The position numbers and the translations under genes were made by a program. Below the pieces are notes generated by a model that searched no databases, was not told where the DNA came from, and saw only the letters and a list, made by a program, of their open reading frames with translations. From Thioalkalivibrio nitratireducens (lineage in GTDB: Bacteria; Pseudomonadota; Gammaproteobacteria; Ectothiorhodospirales; Ectothiorhodospiraceae), in the NCBI GenBank assembly GCA_011390385.1, contig JAABSN010000073.1, positions 1 through 16,413 on the forward strand: a DNA stretch of 16,413 nt, read 5' to 3'. Of the stretch, positions 14,539 to 16,413 are shown piece after piece; the stretch's first letter is position 1, and each line of letters starts with the position of its first letter.

Positions 14539-16413
14539 ATGCCCGCCTCGACCACACCTGACCATTCATCTGCACCGGATCTTGAACCGAACGACTCCAC
14601 CGCCCCGTTCGGCGGCAGTGTGGTTGGCATCGGGGCTTCCGCCGGCGGGCTTGATGCACTCGAGCGCCTATTCCGGAACATGCCTCTGGATACGGGCGCC
14701 GCGTTCGTCGTGGTCCAGCATCTTTCGCCCGATCACAAGAGCATGATGGCGCAGCTGCTCGCGAGGCATACCCGAATGCCGGTGGTATTGGTCGAGGACG
14801 CGATGGACCTGACCGCCGATCAGGTTCATCTGATCCCGCCAGGCACACTACTCACCGTAGCCGATGGCCGGCTCCACCTCGCGCCGAAGAATCCCCGCCT
14901 GCTGTCACTCCCGATCGACCTGTTCCTGGCATCGCTGGCGAAGTCCTACGGCAACCATGCGATCGGCGTGATCCTTTCCGGCACTGGCTCCGACGGCACC
15001 CGCGGTGGCGCTGCGATCAACGACGCGGGCGGCCTCTTGCTTGCACAGGATCCCGAGTCCGCGCGTTTCGATGGCATGCCACGCAGCGTGATCGCCACCG
15101 GCCGGGTCGACGATGTGCTTCCACCGGAGACTCTGGGTCCACGGATCGCGGCCCATCTCCAGCAATGCCCGGTTCTTCAGGCGCCAGGTCCACCGTCGGA
15201 ATCGCGACCGGCTGCTGCCCCCGAGCCATCACCGCCCGTCGCGCCACTGGAAGAAATCCTGATCCTGCTACAGCAACTCGCTGGAGTTAACTTCCACGAT
15301 TACAAGGCAGACACCTTGTTGCGCCGCATCGAACGGCGCGCGCATGTCCGGCGTGTGCCTGACCTGCAAAGTTATCTCCGCCTGCTCGAAGGCGATCCAG
15401 CCGAGGTCGTGACGCTGCGCCGTGACCTTCTGATTCCAGTTACCCGTTTCTTTCGCGACAACGAGGCATTCGGACAACTGGCCAGTACCTTGCGCGACTG
15501 GATCCAAACGCAGCCGGAACGCACCGAACCCTTGCGCGTATGGGTTGCCGGCACGTCCACGGGCGAGGAGGCCTATTCGATTGCGATGATCCTGCATGAG
15601 GTCTTCGCCGAGATGGGACGCTGGCCGGGATTCAAGATCTTCGCCACCGATGTCGAGCAGCAGAATATCGACGCCGCCAGCGCCGGTCTTTACTCGGAGG
15701 CAGTGGTTGCCGAGATCGGGCCGGAACGCATCGAACGGTTCTTCGTGAAGCGCGAAAACCACTTCATGATTCGCAGCGTCCTACGCCAGAACATCGTGTT
15801 CGCCCGGCACAATCTGCTCGAGGATGCGCCGTTCACGCGAATGGACCTGGTGACCTGCCGCAATCTGCTGATCTACCTGAAGCCTTCGGCGCAGGAAAGA
15901 GTTCTGCGGCGCCTGCAATACGCCCTGACCCCAGGCGGCATCCTGTTCCTGGGCTCCAACGAGTCTCTCGGAGCACTCCAGAGCGAATTCTCCGCCCTCA
16001 GCACCCGGAACAAGCTCTATCGCGTCCTTAGGCCGGCAAGACTGCCCGATACCCGGACCTCTCCGACCCGAACCACCATGCGCGGGTCTGGCGCACGCAA
16101 GCGTCCACCGCTCACACCGGACAGCATCGCGATCGATACTGCGCAGAACCGATTGCTGCAGGATTACGCGCCACCGGCACTGCTGGTGAACACCGGACAC
16201 GATCTGATTCACGTATTCGGGGACGTACAGCGGTTCCTGACGTTTCCACAGGGATCGGTCAGCCTGGACCTGATCCGCCTTCTGCCGAAGAGTTTCGCGG
16301 CCATCGCCATGGCGATACTGCACAAGGCGACTCGTGAAGGCCGGCTGGTCCGCTCGGAACCGATGCCGATGCCGGACCAGGAGTGCCTGGTACGCCTGAC
16401 CGCGCAGCCCGTC
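14539..16413 (+). CDS. CheB-CheR fusion chemotaxis-type sensor protein (3' end outside window)
   Basis: The first 625 codons are in the window with no stop. A variable N-terminus (1-26) leads directly into a CheB methylesterase domain (about 27-205) with the catalytic triad Ser34 (GASAGG), His61 (QHLSPDH) and Asp152 (GTGSDGT). There is no receiver domain before it. A Pro/Ala linker leads to a CheR domain (about 225-500): four-helix N-terminal part, SAM site VAGTSTGEEAYS (336-347, Thr339 where Cys is usual), ATDVEQQNID, and TCRNLLIYL (439-447). From about residue 530 a PAS-like segment begins (LLQDYAPPALLVNTGHDLIHVFGDVQRFL). Related proteins continue into PAS and histidine kinase domains, so this is probably a large signalling protein that modifies chemoreceptor-like glutamates. 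The start ATG lacks a clear ribosome binding site. Confidence 0.93.
   Translation, partial: MPASTTPDHSSAPDLEPNDSTAPFGGSVVGIGASAGGLDALERLFRNMPLDTGAAFVVVQHLSPDHKSMMAQLLARHTRMPVVLVEDAMDLTADQVHLIPPGTLLTVADGRLHLAPKNPRLLSLPIDLFLASLAKSYGNHAIGVILSGTGSDGTRGGAAINDAGGLLLAQDPESARFDGMPRSVIATGRVDDVLPPETLGPRIAAHLQQCPVLQAPGPPSESRPAAAPEPSPPVAPLEEILILLQQLAGVNFHDYKADTLLRRIERRAHVRRVPDLQSYLRLLEGDPAEVVTLRRDLLIPVTRFFRDNEAFGQLASTLRDWIQTQPERTEPLRVWVAGTSTGEEAYSIAMILHEVFAEMGRWPGFKIFATDVEQQNIDAASAGLYSEAVVAEIGPERIERFFVKRENHFMIRSVLRQNIVFARHNLLEDAPFTRMDLVTCRNLLIYLKPSAQERVLRRLQYALTPGGILFLGSNESLGALQSEFSALSTRNKLYRVLRPARLPDTRTSPTRTTMRGSGARKRPPLTPDSIAIDTAQNRLLQDYAPPALLVNTGHDLIHVFGDVQRFLTFPQGSVSLDLIRLLPKSFAAIAMAILHKATREGRLVRSEPMPMPDQECLVRLTAQPV

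Overview
The window reads as core chromosome of a GC-rich gammaproteobacterium. The order trmJ-cysE-iscR ... ndk-rlmN-pilF-rodZ ... hisS-yfgM-bamB-der, all on the minus strand, is a well-known gammaproteobacterial arrangement (Pseudomonas/Azotobacter-like). Combined with BamB, YfgM, PilF and a CheB-CheR fusion, it suggests a Gram-negative, probably free-living bacterium able to make type IV pili. I lean towards a Chromatiales-type or related environmental lineage, but the sequence alone does not settle this. No tRNA, rRNA, CRISPR array or transposase gene was seen.

Layout by coordinate: 1-369 holds two copies of a palindromic repeat of about 110 bp (the first cut by the window edge) and no convincing gene. 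370-2154 (minus) is a lipoprotein of the gamma-glutamyltransferase family. A third repeat copy lies at 2351-2457 and overlaps the stop codon of a PLP aminotransferase (2454-3629). Then, reading leftwards in transcription order from the right, comes a dense minus-strand block: trmJ, cysE, iscR, ndk, rlmN, pilF, rodZ, hisS, yfgM, bamB, der, aminotransferase. A plus-strand CheB-CheR fusion (14539 to the window end, incomplete) diverges from trmJ.

The genes serve basic cell biology: sulfur/cysteine supply and Fe-S sensing (cysE, iscR), nucleotide balance (ndk), RNA modification and translation (trmJ, rlmN, hisS), ribosome assembly (der), envelope biogenesis and cell shape (rodZ, yfgM, bamB) and pilus assembly (pilF).

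The most informative points are absences. The Fe-S assembly block (iscS, iscU, iscA, hscBA, fdx, iscX) that usually sits between iscR and ndk is not there, although iscR keeps all its cluster ligands and a good candidate IscR autoregulatory operator. ispG is missing from its usual place between rodZ and hisS, where a 14-codon minicistron fills the gap. The GGT-family lipoprotein, bracketed by direct repeat copies, keeps a plausible nucleophile but has lost the residues that bind glutamate in classical GGT.
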